From NCBI GenBank assembly GCA_001574975.1, contig KQ965846.1, positions 4,958 to 68,957 of the forward strand: DNA of 64,000 bases, given 5' to 3'. Source of the DNA: Gonapodya prolifera JEL478 (lineage: Eukaryota; Monoblepharomycota; Monoblepharidomycetes; Monoblepharidales; Gonapodyaceae). A program made the translations under genes and the position numbers. The notes beneath the pieces are model-generated. The model ran no database searches. It was not told the DNA's origin and saw only the letters and a program-made list of their open reading frames with translations. Of the stretch, positions 12,950-24,500 are shown piece after piece; position 1 is the stretch's first letter, and each line of letters begins with the position of its first letter.

Positions 12950-13515
12950 TTTGAGAAAAGTCAATGATCTTGCATTTCATTTCTTCATGTTTTAAGAGAA
13001 TTGCAAGAAAATGGAAAACTTCTCTCTTTTTATGTTTCATACAGTTAGGTGTCTGCTTTTGGTCAGGGAAGAATAATGCTTAGTGAAGAATGGGTTTGGA
13101 TAGATGGGCATATCTCTCCAGGAGCTCTTCTCCAGTCTGTTTGTGAAGAACACCAAACAAACAGTGCAGCAATGTTGCATCAATTCTGTGGGACAGAGAG
13201 GATCCACACCATCTAGTTGGATTAGCACTGAGCTCACACTATGCACAGAAGAAACTTAGAGATGTAGTGTGTCAAATAAGACACAGTTGCATATGAAACC
13301 AAGGTGATTTCTGATGAGCACTGCACACAACCCAATGGTGAAGTCTCCCAACAGGTATTGCACCTCAACACATATAAAATTAAAGTTGCACTATTTCACC
13401 CAAAAGGTGAACTGTAAAAAAATTCATAAGAAAGGGGGCAAAACTTCAATTTCCTTAGTTGAAACAATTGCTTGGTTTTCCATTTTTTCAGTGGCCAAAA
13501 GCCATGTTATACCTC
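12950..13515. repeat. about 0.55 kb direct duplication, copy 1
   Basis: Pairs with about 14,040-14,640 in the same orientation. Shared blocks in order include AAAACTTCTCTCTTT, CTCCAGGAGCTC versus CTCCTGGAGCTC, GGGACAGAGAGG, AAGACACAG, GAAACCAAGGT, AGTCTCCCAACA and GGGGGCAAAACTTCAA. Small insertions and many substitutions separate the copies, so the duplication is old. No coding potential is seen in either copy. Confidence 0.8.
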
Positions 13516-13712
13516 ATGGATATCACTTAAGGCATTTTCTAATATTTTGCAATCAATGTCTGCACTAGTATATCATGACTTTTCAGCCACTAAAATAATG
13601 CAAAAACAAGCAATAGTGCTGCACAACCTAGGTGAGCTGCACAGGCCTGTAATCTGCAGGAACGTGTATATATGATCAGATGTACATAGCAAGACGTAAT
13701 GTGCATAGAACT

Positions 13713-13758
13713 CACCTGCAGGAACGTGATGCCAAACTTAGGGCACGTCCTGCAGGTG
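13713..13758. repeat. CpG-containing hairpin with CACCTGCAGGA arms
   Basis: CACCTGCAGGAACGTG at 13713-13728 pairs with CACGTCCTGCAGGTG at 13744-13758 with one base missing, around a 15-base loop. A third CTGCAGGAACGTG block lies near 13656-13668. Flanking AGATGTACAT and GTGCACATCT extend an imperfect outer stem. It could be a small MITE-like element. Confidence 0.65.
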
Positions 13759-13920
13759 TGCACATCTAAACCCGCGGCCACAGTAGTGGCACAGCAGCTA
13801 ATACCCAACACTCATACTACACTATATATTCTACGTTAGTGGATGTCAATGTGACACACCTAAATATATAAAGCATCAAAAGAGAGAAGTTCTCCATATT
13901 CTCTAAAAACATGAAAGCTA

Positions 13921-14065
13921 TGAAAAGCTACAAAAGATGAAATCTAGCAAATTGTTGAAATGCTTCAATTGGAGGTTTCTGCCCCATTGCTTTTTCAGCC
14001 AGACATAATTTTGCAAAAAGTCCACATGAAATATCTTGCTAGATTTCATCTTTTCTTGCTTTTCA
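13921..14065. repeat. 30-bp inverted repeat with 85-bp spacer
   Basis: Arms 13921-13950 and 14036-14065 are reverse complements. The inner 19 bases (AAAAGATGAAATCTAGCAA) match perfectly and the outer eight (TGAAAAGC) match again after a short mismatched part. The right arm sits at the start of the second direct-duplication copy. Confidence 0.8.
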
Positions 14066-14640
14066 CCGTTTCCATTTTTTCAGAGACGTGAGAGAAATTG
14101 AAAAACTTCTCTCTTTCAGTTTTGCTTGTATTTAGGTGTTTAGTTTTCAGCCAAGGGAGACAACTCTGCTGGAAGTAGCATGTGACAAAGATTGCGGAAA
14201 GACTATGTCATAGATAGTTGGTGACATCTCTCCTGGAGCTCTCCTCCTGTCTGTCTGCAACAGGAACACCAAACACAGGGTACATGATATGAGTACCTTG
14301 ATTCTGAGGGACAGAGAGGTGGATTATGATCAGCAAGGAGCTCACACCATGCACATAAGAAGTTTTGAACTGTGGTAAGTTGGATAAGACACAGCTGCAC
14401 TTGAAACCAAGGTCATTTCTGATAGGTGCCACACAATCCAACGAGGATAGTCTCCCAACATGGATTGCACCTAAACACATGTAAAATTGAAATTGCGCTA
14501 TTTCCCCAAAAAGACTGAAGCTCAAGAAAATTTGTAAAGTCCCAAAAGGGGGCAAAACTTCAAATTCCCTGGTTGATACAATTGCTTGTTTTTGCGTTAT
14601 TTCAGTGGTCAACAAGCCATGTTCTACACTGGGCACAACT
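14040..14640. repeat. about 0.6 kb direct duplication, copy 2
   Basis: Second copy of 12,950-13,515. It retains a few CpGs (AACGAGG, TTGCGCTA, TTGCGTTA) that are absent from copy 1. Confidence 0.8.
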
Positions 14641-15129
14641 TGCACTCTTTTTTTTTTTTGTTGTCACTTCCAGTCTCTGGAAAACAGTGGTTCTGTGCTA
14701 CGATTCAAAAACCAATCTAGTGACATAAAACTTGTGATCATTGATTGTTTCAAAAGCCCATCCTGCAATAATTGGCCAACTTTACCAAATACCAACGTGA
14801 GAAAACCAAATACCAACATGTCGTATTTCAGTATTTTGCCACCTTATACTTGATGCTTGCTGGTTTGGCCGATGAAGGTGGACCGTGTCATCTGTAATCA
14901 CACTTGACATTAGGAACTTAATTGTGAGTGTGTGACCGGCCGAACAGTTCAACACCATTGACATGTCGGCTCCATAATGCACTGGAATGTATGACAACAC
15001 AATTTTCAAGATACATACAACCTACCGCAGCTGAGTAAGTCCTGACGAACTTCCCGCCACCGTCCACCTCAATCATGGCCCAACGCTGACCGCTGACTGT
15101 CACTACTCTCCATCCCAATCGTTCATCCC

Positions 15130-16103
15130 TCACATCATTCGCGTCACGGCCTCCCTATCCTCCACGTACACCTCCAGCCGTCTCAGAGGGACAGCACCCA
15201 TTCTTTTCGAAATCAGTTGTCGCATAGGATCGGCCTCCTCTGTTCGAATGACGGTACCGATACTAGAAGATGAGAGATTGCAACGGCAAGTGAGGTTATC
15301 TGCTGACGATGCAGTCGGGTGGGAAAGAAAGGGAGAAAGCTTACCCCATGAAGAAGCCGAACGTAGTGCCTGAGCTAAGCATGGCACGAGACATGGTGCC
15401 CATATAACCGTGTTGCCCAGGGCCGTGACTAGACGGTGTACGGAACAGTATGTCAAGAATAAAGATAGTCACACATGAGAACTCAAGCTGCATCGGTCGT
15501 GTGGCGGTCTCCAGACCTCGCATCGAGCAGTCCCGTCCACTTCTATTCGACCAGAAATCACGCCATCCGTCCCATCTTGTCCTTGTCCATCCCACCGTCG
15601 TCCAGGAATGGCCGTCGAAACGCCTTAACTGTCGTGACCCATCCGCCAAACCCATCGCTGCTTCACCACCCACCACCTATTCCCCAACCCCCACCCCACT
15701 CCACGATACCACCTCTCCCCCGCTCTCGTCGCCGCTTACCCTCCTTCTCTTTCCCCACGGGCTCTCTCTGCACCCTATCCAATGTATTGTCATCGTTACC
15801 AGACGAAAACGATAGGCTCACATCCCAAGTACCGCCATCGTGTCGAAGTGTATTCGAAATGTAAAAAAGAGACAGATTCCACACTCACAAGAGCACCTGA
15901 TATGATCCAAAAAGGAATCCCAGGCATACTCCAACCGTTCCACCCATCAGAGCACCCATCTTGAACTTATCGAACCTTTTTACAAGCGATACGTGTTGTC
16001 GCACGATTGGAGGACGCACGGAAAGTATTAAAACGAGGGTTGTTATGGGCGCCCTTCGGACGTGTCCAGTTCCAACGGAGCGACACACACCAAGACGGTT
16101 CAT
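15130..16103 (-). CDS. MGR2: Mgr2/ROMO1-type TIM23 quality-control membrane protein
   Basis: Mgr2/ROMO1 sits in the mitochondrial inner membrane and gates lateral release from the TIM23 channel. The family core is clear: FDKFKMGALMGGTVGVCLGF, LFGSYQVL spliced to FHGPGQHGYMGTMSRAML, SSGTTFGFFMG spliced to IGTVIRTE. The start chosen at 16103 gives MNRLGVCRSVG and a longer N-terminus than usual; PPIVRQHVSLVKR before the core resembles the normal short leader, so a missed upstream intron is possible. The first intron, about 0.45 kb (about 15,438-15,893), is unusually long for this window. After VIRTE the protein continues about 37 residues to EDREAVTRMM, longer than animal ROMO1. Confidence 0.85.
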
Positions 16104-17295
16104 GATAGAGAGGAACTGCAGCGCGAGATCTGTCTTGGGCCATGGATTGCTGTGTGTGGGATGTCTCCAAGACGAAATGAAGAGAAGAATCGATCGGGTG
16201 TGTGACCAAAGTCGCCTAAACTTTCCATCCGCGCAAGTCAAATGCAAGAGTTGAGTCTCGTCTACGGATCAAACCGCCCACGAAGAGATGCAAAGAGCCG
16301 TCTAGGCCTCATTTATGGACATTTTGACCCTCCGGATGGCGATGGTTGGAAACCGGAATCGGAACCTGTTGTTTCATCCCCGCCGAACTTCTCGGCTCCA
16401 GTATGCTTGCTGCCACCACCACCTCGGATAGTCGGACGCGTAGGGTGAGTGATGAACTCGTTATTCTTGTTCTGGGGACCAGAATCGACGTTAAAATTCG
16501 ATTCAAAACTTGGGAAACGCATCGCCTCGCTCCTCCGTCCTTCATCCACCCATGGGCATATCAACGAATGAAACTGATACAGCTCGGGCTTCCTTGACGA
16601 ATGGGGAGACTTCGCGGACGAGTTCCTCGTGCAATCATATGAGCTGTCGAATGTTTCGAGTCCCGGAGGAGTGCATACATGGCGCGAGGTGCTGCTTAGA
16701 ATGACGTGGGATGAGCGATCGGCGGTGGTTCACTGATGCCGGCCTTTGCATTGACGGAGCTGGGTCTCTGAAAGCGTTTGTCGGCGTGGTTTGACACACA
16801 ATGATAGTGGGAGCCAACTACCATTCCAAGAAAGTTGGAATTTTGCATAATGCATGTGTACAGTGTTGAAAGTGGCATTCATTTGAACAAACTGGGACAG
16901 AGAAAGGCGTTTGAACACTGCCACCCGAACATTTGAGCATCATTTTGGATGAACGAATACATTTCTTACTCAGAACGCTTTGTTTGTAGTCCCTGCACTC
17001 TCTAGAAAGCGATTTTCGCATGGGCTCACGCTTTGGACATCTCGATGGGATTGCTATTTGTCAAATGACCGATAGCCATTGGCATTTTAGCTACATGAAC
17101 AAAAAAGAGCTACTGATTCCGCGTTCCTACCCGTATGAACGTTGACTCATTAGGTGATGCGGCATAAAAGCCGTGCCACGGGACTGGTTTGGTGAGCAAG
17201 GAACGATCTCGACCCACCTTCCGGAAAACACGTTTACCCTTTCCCCCGCACATCCCCCGTCGTCGCACTTGGACTCCACCGTCGCTCATCGAGCA
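16104..17295. other. intergenic region between Mgr2 and the dioxygenase, with one uncertain minus-strand exon
   Basis: A minus-strand frame stays open from about 16,734 to a stop at 16,313, with a Gly/Ser/Thr-rich end (THPTRPTIRGGGGSKHTGAE). I see no good start, no family motif and no clear upstream exon. The rest of the stretch shows nothing I can call. Confidence 0.25.
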
Positions 17296-19472
17296 TGTCG
17301 TTTCCCTCGCCCATCACGGTGTCGCCGCAGGGTGCGACTTCATCCCCACGCATCGATATGTCCCCGCCGGGCACTCCAGACGACGCATCGGGGCTGTCAT
17401 CAAGCGGGATTCCGAGGTTAGAGGACTTTGATAGTGGGTTATGACTGCTGTCGCTGCCATTGAGCGAGCGAGCGATGCTGATTGCTGGGAATCGTTTCTG
17501 TTGTTCCGGTCAGTTTCGCCCAAAACTGGGTTTCTCCCCGAGCCTGGCAACCTTATTCACAGGCTCAACGACGAGTACTATCGACCATGGGAAAGTCTAG
17601 TGGACAACCTGAGCAGCTATCTGCTTACGGGACGGGTGCGACCGTATGTTCGTGAGGTAAGTGTCCATCTCCACTCGATAGACCAAAGGAGCAGAATGGC
17701 CTGAGTCAGACTGCATGTCGAATACTTTGCGATGTCTGGAGAACAGAACAGTCTGTGATGCAGGGGATCGAATCCGCGTACATGAATGATAACCATTTAT
17801 TGGTTGTCAGATGCCCGTCTTGGATACCCGTCGCCTCCAAAACGTCGCCGAGTACCGCAGAGCGTTTGTATGTCTCTCATTTATAGCCCACGCCTATGTA
17901 TGGGGTCATAACGAAGAGCCGTGTGATGTGAGAAACGTAACTCTCAATGCAACTCGTACGTAGTCCACGTTTCTCACTTCATTGGTATTCTAGGTGCTTC
18001 CTGCATCCGTCTCCATTCCGTGGACAACCGTATCAAGGCGCCTACGCCTTCACCCCGTCTGCTCCTACCCTGCTGTCGTCCTGTGGAATTACCGTCCGCT
18101 CTTTCCCTCCAACCCACTCGACCTCTCCAACCTCGCCTCCATCCAACTCTTCACTGGATGCATGGACGAAGCTTGGTTCTACCTCGTCTCCTGCGCAATC
18201 GAATCAGCGGGGGCTCCTGGTCTCCCCGCCATTATGGNNNNNNNNNNNNNNNNNNNNNNNNNNNNNNNNNNNNNNNNNNNNNNNNNNNNNNNNNNNNNNN
18301 NNNNNNNNNNNNNNNNNNNNNNNNNNNNNNNNNNNNNNNNNNNNNNNNNNNNNNNNNNNNNNNNNNNNNNNNNNNNNNNNNNNNNNNNNNNNNNNNNNNN
18401 NNNNNNNNNNNNNNNNNNNNNNNNNNNNNNNNNNNNNNNNNNNNNNNNNNNNNNNNNNNNNNNNNNNNNNNNNNNNNNNNNNNNNNNNNNNNNNNNNNNN
18501 NNNNNNNNNNNNAAGGAGTTCCGACTGCCTCGGGAGGACTTGGACTGGAGTTCTTCAGGAGCGTGCAAGTGGGAGGACGAGGACATGAGTGGGAGCTGGT
18601 CGGCAGCGGAGCGAGCGGAAGGTGGTCCACTCGCCACGCCCAAGTCTACGGGACCAACGGAGGATGACTGGACCCTGTCAGGGCTGTACCAGCGCGTTCC
18701 ACCGGAGCCTGCGTCGCGGTCCGGGCCGAAGCCCGCCGCTCCCTCCTGGCTGGGAGGAGTGCGGCGGAAGTTTGCGGGTGGAAGCGCCGCTCAGAGTCCG
18801 ATTATTCAAGCCCTCGACATCGCTCTGGGCGTCGAACATCGTCCGCAGTTTGCCCACGCTTCACGCAAAGGAAGTGGAGTTCCCTCAGAAAGCGGGACTG
18901 GTGTTGGCGCCTCCCATGCCTCTCCCAGCGGAGACACTGCGTCCCCGATCCCAATGACACGGGAACCAAGCAGTCTCACCGGTTCCTCCGACTCCCACCG
19001 CTCCCCCCACTCGTTCGAATCCGGCACTCCGAAAAACTTCATCCACGAAATGCGTGCTTACCTCCCCGGCCCGCACCGCTCGTTCCTCCTGGCCCTCTCT
19101 CGCGCCCCTTCCATCAGGGCATACGTGGCCCAAACGAAGAGGGAACGCCCCGAGGACCCGGCTGTTGCGGAAATGGCAGCAGCGTTCAACGGATGCGTGG
19201 ATGGGATGAAGAGGTTCCGGGATCGCCATGTGCAAATGGTGAGCGTCTATGTGCTGATTCAAGGGAAGAAGAGGAGAGCGGAGGAGGGCGTTGTAGAAGC
19301 GGGCGGAGTAGGCGTGGGTGGTGTCGCCGGAGAGAGTAAAGGAACTGGTGAGTCAATGACGTGGGGTGAGAGAGTTGGAAACGTGGTCCATTCACCTTTT
19401 TTCTTAGGTGGGACAAATATTCTTCCGTTCCTGCGACAGTCTCGCGAGGAGACAAAAGCTGCTCAAGTGTAA
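17296..19472 (+). CDS. indoleamine 2,3-dioxygenase (interrupted by assembly gap)
   Basis: IDO is a haem enzyme that opens the indole ring of tryptophan, the first step of the kynurenine/NAD route. ATG at 17296 gives a Ser/Pro-rich leader (MSFPSPITVSPQGATSSP) that runs into PRLEDFD, spliced (intron 17434-17513) to ISPKTGFLPEPGN. Family motifs follow: YYRPWESLVDNLSSYLLTGR, MPVLDTRRLQNVAEYRRAF, SFIAHAYVWG, LPASVSIPWTTVS, VVLWNYR, SNLASIQLFTGCMDEAWFYL. After the N run come IIQALDIALGVEH, FIHEMRAYLPGPHRSFLLAL and RFRDRHVQMVSVYVL, whose His fits the proximal haem ligand. The protein ends EETKAAQV. About 150 low-complexity residues precede FIHEMRAY. Confidence 0.9.
18238..18512. other. assembly gap (275 N)
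   Basis: A run of N inside the dioxygenase coding region hides part of the catalytic domain. Its true length is unknown unless the scaffolder estimated it. Confidence 0.99.
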
Positions 19473-19756
19473 GAATGTAATATTCACTATGCTGACCTTA
19501 AGGACTGTGCATTGGGTTTTCGTATTCTGGAACATTGATGTCGTGTGGTACTCTGAGCGCTTTCTTTTGCATGAAAAATCAATGTTTTGTACTATCAGTA
19601 TTGATCAGTGCAACTACAATAACACTATGTCTTTCGAAATGTTGATTCGCCGCTTCTTCGCTCCTCGATGTTGAAAGTCTGCGTCCACATCGTTCGGTCG
19701 CTCATCTTTGGCATGACGGGAAGGTTGTTCGTGAACAGGTCCTGGGACATCGTCTC

Positions 19757-21390
19757 TCAGCATGGTTGTCCACGTCGGATCAACTGAAACAAATGCTCCA
19801 ATGGGGGCGGGATGCCAGTGTTTGGGAGGGTAAGTGTGCCAAATGGAGTCCGGAGGTAAATTGGCATCTGGATCCGAAGTAGGTCCATCAAGTCCAGCCA
19901 GCGAGGAGCCGCTTTCCGTGAGCTTGGGAATAAGGAGAGGACGCCGTCATTCACACATGAACCACAAAGCTTCCTGTTAATCAACGAACCCACCAGGTGC
20001 TCGTCGACTAGCGATGGTTTCCCAGCCAATACCGTTAAGCCGTGCTCCATTGAGCGAAGTCTCTCTTCATCGAACAAAGTCGAACTCTTTTCTGAACTGT
20101 TTTCCGCAACCTCAAGCATTTTATCAACAACGTTTCTCTCCTTGCGTCCCAGACAACAAACCGCTGCGATTTCGTTTGATAGTCGAGCTGACATCCCTGC
20201 TTTTAACGAGGAACTTCGCAAGGAATGCGAGAGGAGGAGAGGAAGGTCAACGTGTGACTGAATGAGGGGGTCGTTGAGTAACTTGGCGGTAAAGGTGAAG
20301 AGACACTCTCGCTGCGCAGCCAAAGCGTCAGTATCGTGTGAAGTGGGAATTGGTTCAGCACCTTCGGGTGCCTGAGTGCGACCGAGCACGTCGGATGCAA
20401 TCATAGCGACCAATCGTTGAAGCAAGAGCTGGGCAAACTCTTCAACCGACTCCGCAAGGGATCGCACAAGCGGTTGCCACAACTTAACAACCACGGCAGG
20501 TTCAGGACAGACCGAGTCCGTCATGAGCTCCGGTGGAGCGCTTGGGAATCCTTCAATTGGGTGAACGAGGGCATCAAGTAGGAAGTTGAGATCCTCCTCT
20601 GATGAAATGGTATCGGCAATCTCCCCGAGAATTCGAGACATGTGAGAGTGAGGATTCACGTCCTTCGCGCCGACAGGTCGCTGAAGCGTAATCGTGACCC
20701 TTACAGACCGGTATTGTCGCACAAGAGCCAGAATCACAGTATCAGACTTAATCACATGCGCTTGTTGCGCAGACCAGTAATTGGCATCCAACCAGGATAA
20801 TGCCTGCACCGAAACATCAGCATGTTACTCCGAACGTTACAGATTCAAGGGTCACCTGTGAGCATCCGTTGCGGAGAAGAGCAATTCCAGGCATCTTTTC
20901 ATGAGTTGCAACGTGCCTTAAGTCCACAAACCAGGTCGGCAGACCGAGTTGACGGGCAAGTGATGCCACACTTTTCGCGAACTGCCCCTGCTGGATTGTG
21001 CCCACGAAGCTGTTTACAAATCGGACGAAGGCCATCGAGTACAGCAAGCGAAGCTCGTGTTCTGTGACAACAGGTTCCGCATCGTTCTCCTCGTCGTGGC
21101 GACCGCCAAAGTGAGGATCACGAAGAGCAACTTCAACGAACGACGCGGTAGAGTCAACCGCCGGTGGTAAAGCGCTGCGAGCGCGCCATGCTTTTATCTT
21201 TAGAGCATTGAGCGAAATCGGTCGCAACACACTGTTCGCGAAGGGGAAAACTTACTCGATCGACTCCCCACTTTGTTCTTTCTCGCGCTCCTTTCTCTGA
21301 GCAATCCGGCCCGATGAAGGCGTACAAGGAAGACCTCACTTCTTCCCACTCTTGATCATCCTTCCAAGGAACCACTCGGGCCCGGACCAT
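19757..21390 (-). CDS. LAS1: LAS1 pre-rRNA ITS2 endonuclease
   Basis: Las1 is a HEPN-domain nuclease that works with Grc3 to cut ITS2 during 60S ribosome maturation. ATG at 21390 gives MVRARVVPWKDDQEWEEVRS. After an intron the HEPN domain reads IKAWRARSALPPAVDST, LRLLYSMAFVRFVNSFVG and VDLRHVATHEKMP, containing the R-x4-H catalytic motif (RHVATH). A second intron joins LLRNGCSQ to ALSWLDANYW. The remaining roughly 345 residues form one exon with little conserved signature, as in other fungal Las1 tails, ending HLFQLIRRGQPC. Its start lies 112 bp downstream of the ABC transporter stop on the same strand. Confidence 0.9.
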
Positions 21391-21502
21391 GGTTGGACGA
21401 GAAAATGGGATAGTATTTGCACTTCTGGTTTGAATTTACCCGGTCATATTACCGATCCCTTCAACAGCAAGTATGTAAAAAAAATGCAGGATGCTAAAAC
21501 AT

Positions 21503-24500
21503 CTATCGGAAGTTTCTGAGCTTGTACTTCAAACCGGCGAAGGCCAGCAACCGCAGAAGAATGACCAGAACAAGCAGGATCACAACGTTGAACCACACGC
21601 GCTCTCCAGACATGTTGACGACTTTATCTAAGATTTGTTCACCATTCTGGTAAATGCAAGTCCCGTCTAGGTCGAGGAAGAAAGCCCCATCAATTTGTGT
21701 CCAATAATAACTCTCGACGTGCGTGTTCGTCTCACCTGGCAGAGATTGATCTGGGGTGGGCTGGCATGTGAATTTCAAGCCAGTGAACTCTTGCACCGTG
21801 AGAGCGTGGATTCCCCAGCGCAACGGACTGATGTAGTTGATGATATCGAGAACTCTCGGTAGGTTAACAGCACCAACACCGCACTATGTGGAATATAAAT
21901 GCTCAGAGCGTCGCACAGATGCTTGAAAATGGCGTGCTCACCATGGCGACCAGGGACGAGTTTATAACTGAAGCCACCCTGAGCAACGCAATCGATGAAG
22001 GTGATTACTTCTGATAACTTGACCACGAACCCATGAGCACAGCACTCACACAATGCCGAGACCGATGTGATCCATGATGCTCAAAATAAACAGAGCGAGG
22101 GATTCGCCAGCGTGCAAGAACGCAAAAGAGACAAACCAAAACACAAAGAATCGTTCCCCTCCGACCTGGATGCCTGGTACCCATCCAGCCAGTATAGCGA
22201 AAACGAGCGTACCAACAATACTTGTGGGCAGTTCTAGTGTCATATGGGAAAGGAAGAAGGGGAGGGCATTGTATGCACCATCTGCGTATTCTCGGTATAA
22301 GACCGAACGCTGTTGTGGGTAGTAGGCGACAGTGGCAATTAAGCCAATGAAAACAACTGCAGGGACTTGAAAAAGAAGACCCTGCGCCGCGGGATACAGT
22401 TTTCGCGAGATGAAACAACCCAAATGAATGAACCCCTTCTCATATGACATACCAGCCGGTTTTGGATCGAGAAGAAATCGTTTTGCAAGCGATTGGAGAA
22501 GAATAAAACGACAACGAGGGCTATCCCTCCCGGCAACATGATTTTGTCGAAAAACTCGTCTGTGATCGAAGAAGAATATAATGTGAGGCGAGGAATCCTG
22601 TTGTCGACCGTGTGGAAACTTACATGGCCTCCTTCTCAAGTTGAGGATCCCACGTCGAAGAAGCTGACAATACTCATGTCCAGCAAGTTTTCTGCATTGA
22701 AATAAATATAACCACTCACAGTCATGTATGCAGTAGAGAAAGGTGCACCGGAAAAGGTCGCTTCCTTGGTTTTCATGACGACATCAACACGATCTGGCGA
22801 TTTGTCTCGAGCAGGAATGGAGACCGAAGGCAGACCACTGTACGTAGCCACAATTTGATCGACTCGACCTCGTGATTCCTTTTCCGCCACCGCATCACGA
22901 AGGTCAACAGACGTAACATCTTTAGGAGAGACAAACACGATGAGACTAGGAAGGCAGATAAGAAAGAGACCTCTTACTTACCAATGATGTAATCGGCAGG
23001 GTTGTCGTTGTCTGGGCACTTGTGACCTGACATGAAATTTGGAATGTAAGTTTATGTCAACGTCCACCCCGCCAGAACGTACCAGCAGCTTCGAAAAACT
23101 GGAGCATTCCTGGTCGATCACCTTGATACGCAACACGACCTCCACCTGCGAGAACAAGTACACTATCGAAAAGTTCAAAGATTTCCGTGCGAGTCTGCTG
23201 AGAGGTTACCACAACGGTACGGCCACTTCTAGCGATACTATGTAGTGTTCGGGCGACAATTTGGGCAGCTGAAGAGTCCAATCCCGTCGTGGCTTCATCC
23301 TGTTTGGTCGAAACGAGAGGAACTTAGAGACGAGCGTAGGAGAACGGACAAACATTAAGGAACTTACAATGATCAACACTTTTGGATTGCAAATCATTCC
23401 CAGCCCGATGCTGAAAGAGCAAACAGTACGAGAATTGTATTATATGAATGATGCGAGCCAGGACGATAGCAACTCACTTAAGACGCCTCTTTTCTCCGCC
23501 CGAGATTCCTTTGATCATCGCGTTGCCCACTTGAGTATTCGAACAATCTTTGAGCCCCAATACTCTGATGATTTCTTCGACGCGATCCTCTTTCTCGTGA
23601 TCGGAGACATTCCACAGCCGAAGCTTCGCCGCATACATAACTTTCCCCGGATCAATATCAGCAAATGGTACCACCGAGGAGTTTGCTCCATAAACTCACG
23701 AGTTTCACGAACGGTCAGAAGTGGATACAAGGCCTCATTGTCTTTTCGAACAAACCCTGCGAGCGAGGTGAGCGCAAGGAGCGAGGGGTTTACGTCTTGG
23801 TTGTAAATGACGCGACCTTCCTTCGTATATCTTTGGAAAGCCGTGGCTGGATACGGCGTTCGAAGGACATAGTTCAGGAGCGTCGTCTTTCCACTCGACC
23901 CAGTTCCAAGAACAGCCGATAGTTTCCCGCTTTCAAACATGGTTGAAATACCATCCAGAAGCACCTTTTCGCGAGAAGACCCAGCCAAGGGCCCGCGCTT
24001 TACCACCGTAAGCTTTGCGTTCTCAATTCTGACATCCGTGCGGTCAGCAGTCTCCAACAGTCCTCGCCCGCGGCCCTGTTCGAGGTCTACGTCGGTGCCG
24101 ATTTGTGCGTCGCCTCCTTGAGCGGTGGAAGGAGATTTGCGAGGTGTCGCGGTGGCTTGGCCTGCGAGTTTTGTATCAACCTCAACGTATCGCAGAAGGA
24201 TTCCTGAAAACGGTAAAGTGTTTATAAGAGGAAGCAGATTTCATTCGTTTGAGGCAGTTCATACCTGCAATAACGGTTTCAACGATGCCTATCAATAGGA
24301 AGACCAAGATACGCGGTGTGATGGCATAATCCTGGCCGGCAAAAGAATCATTTATAGACAGAATGCAGCCACGCAAAGTTCGCTTCGAGAATTCAGGTAC
24401 CCACCGGTGCAAACCCGACTTGATAAATGATATTGTTCCCATCATACGCGGAGCAGATCGGATTGGTGATGTCGGGAACGGGACACGGGAACTTTCGGTC

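Larger units (their letters stand above)
9957..15129. other. 5.2 kb AT-rich, CpG-depleted island without a recognisable gene
   Basis: No reading frame here shows family motifs, and base use differs sharply from the flanking genes. By eye there is no CpG from about 10,322 to 11,430, nor from about 12,249 to 13,660, whereas the genes on both sides are CpG-rich. The pattern fits old, methylated repeat DNA decayed by C-to-T change. The island contains direct repeats, inverted repeats and hairpins listed separately. No transposase or reverse transcriptase fragment could be recognised. Confidence 0.7.

Noticed and set aside
12729-13040. 103-codon minus-strand frame in the CpG-poor island
   Set aside because: It overlaps the duplicated block, the second copy does not keep the frame, and composition is that of decayed AT-rich DNA.
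9957-15129. Possible transposon or retroelement in the first island
   Set aside because: No transposase, integrase or reverse transcriptase motif was recognised on either strand, so no element family can be named.
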